From NCBI RefSeq assembly GCF_011766325.1, contig NZ_BLLG01000004.1:480720-544719 (forward strand): a DNA stretch of 64,000 bases. The letters run 5' to 3'. Below are positions 63,598 through 64,000 of the stretch, piece after piece (positions within the stretch are counted from its first letter, which is position 1; each line of letters begins with the position of its first letter). The notes under the pieces were generated by a model, which saw nothing but the letters and a program-made list of their open reading frames with translations, had not been told where the DNA came from and did no database searches. A program made the translations under genes and the position numbers. Source of the stretch: Streptomyces pacificus. GTDB taxonomy: Bacteria > Actinomycetota > Actinomycetes > Streptomycetales > Streptomycetaceae.

Positions 63598-63831
63598 GTG
63601 GAGCACGATACCGGCGCGACGGCGCTGTTCGATCTGGAAGGGGTCGCGGTGGTGGAGGTGGTCCGGGGCGAGGCCGGGACGCGCACAGTCCATCTGGTGA
63701 CCACGGACCCGGCGGCACGGGCCTGTCCGTCGTGCGGGACCTTCGCCACCCGGGTGAAGGAACGGGCCGTGACGCGGCCCCGTGACCTGGAGCACGGCGG
63801 GAGTCCGGTGCTGATTCGCTGGCACAAGTGA
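63598..63831 (+). pseudogene. ISL3-family transposase, N-terminal piece
   Basis: ALFDLEGVAVVEVVRGEAGTRTVH, then the zinc motif CPSCG and VTRPRDLEHGGSPVLIRWHK are the ISL3 transposase N-terminus. The frame stops right after RWHK, where the terminal repeat of another element begins. Disrupted by insertion. This is a different copy from the 41-kb remnant, which lacks this part. Confidence 0.85.
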
Positions 63832-64000
63832 AGTTCCCCCCGGATCATGGACAGCGGTTGCTTACGCTGCGGAGGTGAAGTCTTGCTGCAGCCTGGCTCG
63901 GGTTTCGAGTGGGGTGAGGTACCCGAACTCGGGGTGTTTGCGGAGCCTGGTGCGGTTGTACTCGACCTCGATGAAGCGGAAGACGTCGGCGCGGGCAGCC
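63832..64000. mobile_element. IS3-type insertion sequence, left end (cut by window edge)
   Basis: Starts with TGAAGTTCCCCCCGGATC, probably the terminal repeat, immediately at the break in the ISL3 gene. It contains the transposase C-terminus described next. The rest lies beyond the window. Confidence 0.75.
63862..64000 (-). CDS. IS3-family transposase, C-terminal end (partial)
   Basis: Minus-strand frame ending at TAA 63864-63862. It encodes ARADVFRFIEVEYNRTRLRKHPEFGYLTPLE..., the classic C-terminus of an IS3-family integrase core (I-x-YN-x-R--GYLTP). The remainder is off the right edge. Confidence 0.85.
   Translation of the reverse strand, partial: AARADVFRFIEVEYNRTRLRKHPEFGYLTPLETRARLQQDFTSAA

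Overview
The window is high-GC actinobacterial DNA, almost certainly a Streptomyces chromosome. The signs are near-saturated G/C at codon wobble positions, frequent GTG starts, ATGA/TGATG stop-start overlaps, a conservon (cvnABCD-type operon), a DUF397 gene, a fused E2o-E1o 2-oxoglutarate decarboxylase (kgd), and a HAIR element in front of lon. From memory, the block from Ku to kgd resembles a conserved Streptomyces core region (around SCO5309 to SCO5281 of S. coelicolor). The left third and the 40.9-44.2 kb segment look accessory.

Layout. 0-3.6 kb: a duplicated DUF397 end, a small minus-strand gene, a secreted four-repeat protein and a DUF2254 membrane protein. 4.9-13.9 kb: a compact biosynthetic operon. 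It encodes a membrane protein built like the carrier-plus-C-terminal half of epsilon-poly-L-lysine synthetase (Pls) but without an adenylation domain; an NRPS with a truncated C domain, A, T and a type II-like thioesterase; a SyrP/TauD-like hydroxylase; a 44-residue coupled ORF; and an SbnA-like enzyme expected to supply a 2,3-diaminopropionate precursor. This looks like a split relative of the homo-poly-amino-acid synthetases. 14.2-25.4 kb: a catabolic regulon made of an enolase-superfamily epimerase, an unusual regulator, a DegT aminotransferase, two amidohydrolases, a DapA-like aldolase, a luciferase-like oxidoreductase and a sugar-type ABC importer. Its promoter regions share an 18-24 bp inverted repeat (core TTTCGG/TTACGG...CCGTAA/CCGAAA), seen four times and not found elsewhere when I read the window.

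25.5-28.6 kb: divergent Ku / LigD-type polymerase and ligase genes (NHEJ). 28.6-40.9 kb: an NTF2-like protein behind twin palindromes, a HEAT-repeat protein, a lipoprotein with an orphan histidine kinase, an FtsW/PBP2 pair, two divergent diiron proteins and a TetR regulator. 40.9-44.2 kb: a decay zone with ISL3 and IS110 transposase remnants flanking a lower-GC gene of unknown function. 44.2-50.3 kb: a conservon ending in a styrene/indole monooxygenase-like flavoprotein. 50.6-61.9 kb: a PP2C-like phosphatase, a MarR regulator, lon, a spermidine synthase-like protein, an OmpR-type two-component pair and kgd. 62-64 kb: a repeat-bearing DUF6191-type protein, an immunity-like fragment, a second HEAT-type protein related to the one at 29.5 kb, and an ISL3 gene broken by an IS3-type element at the right edge.

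All functional calls come from reading motifs. No database search was possible.
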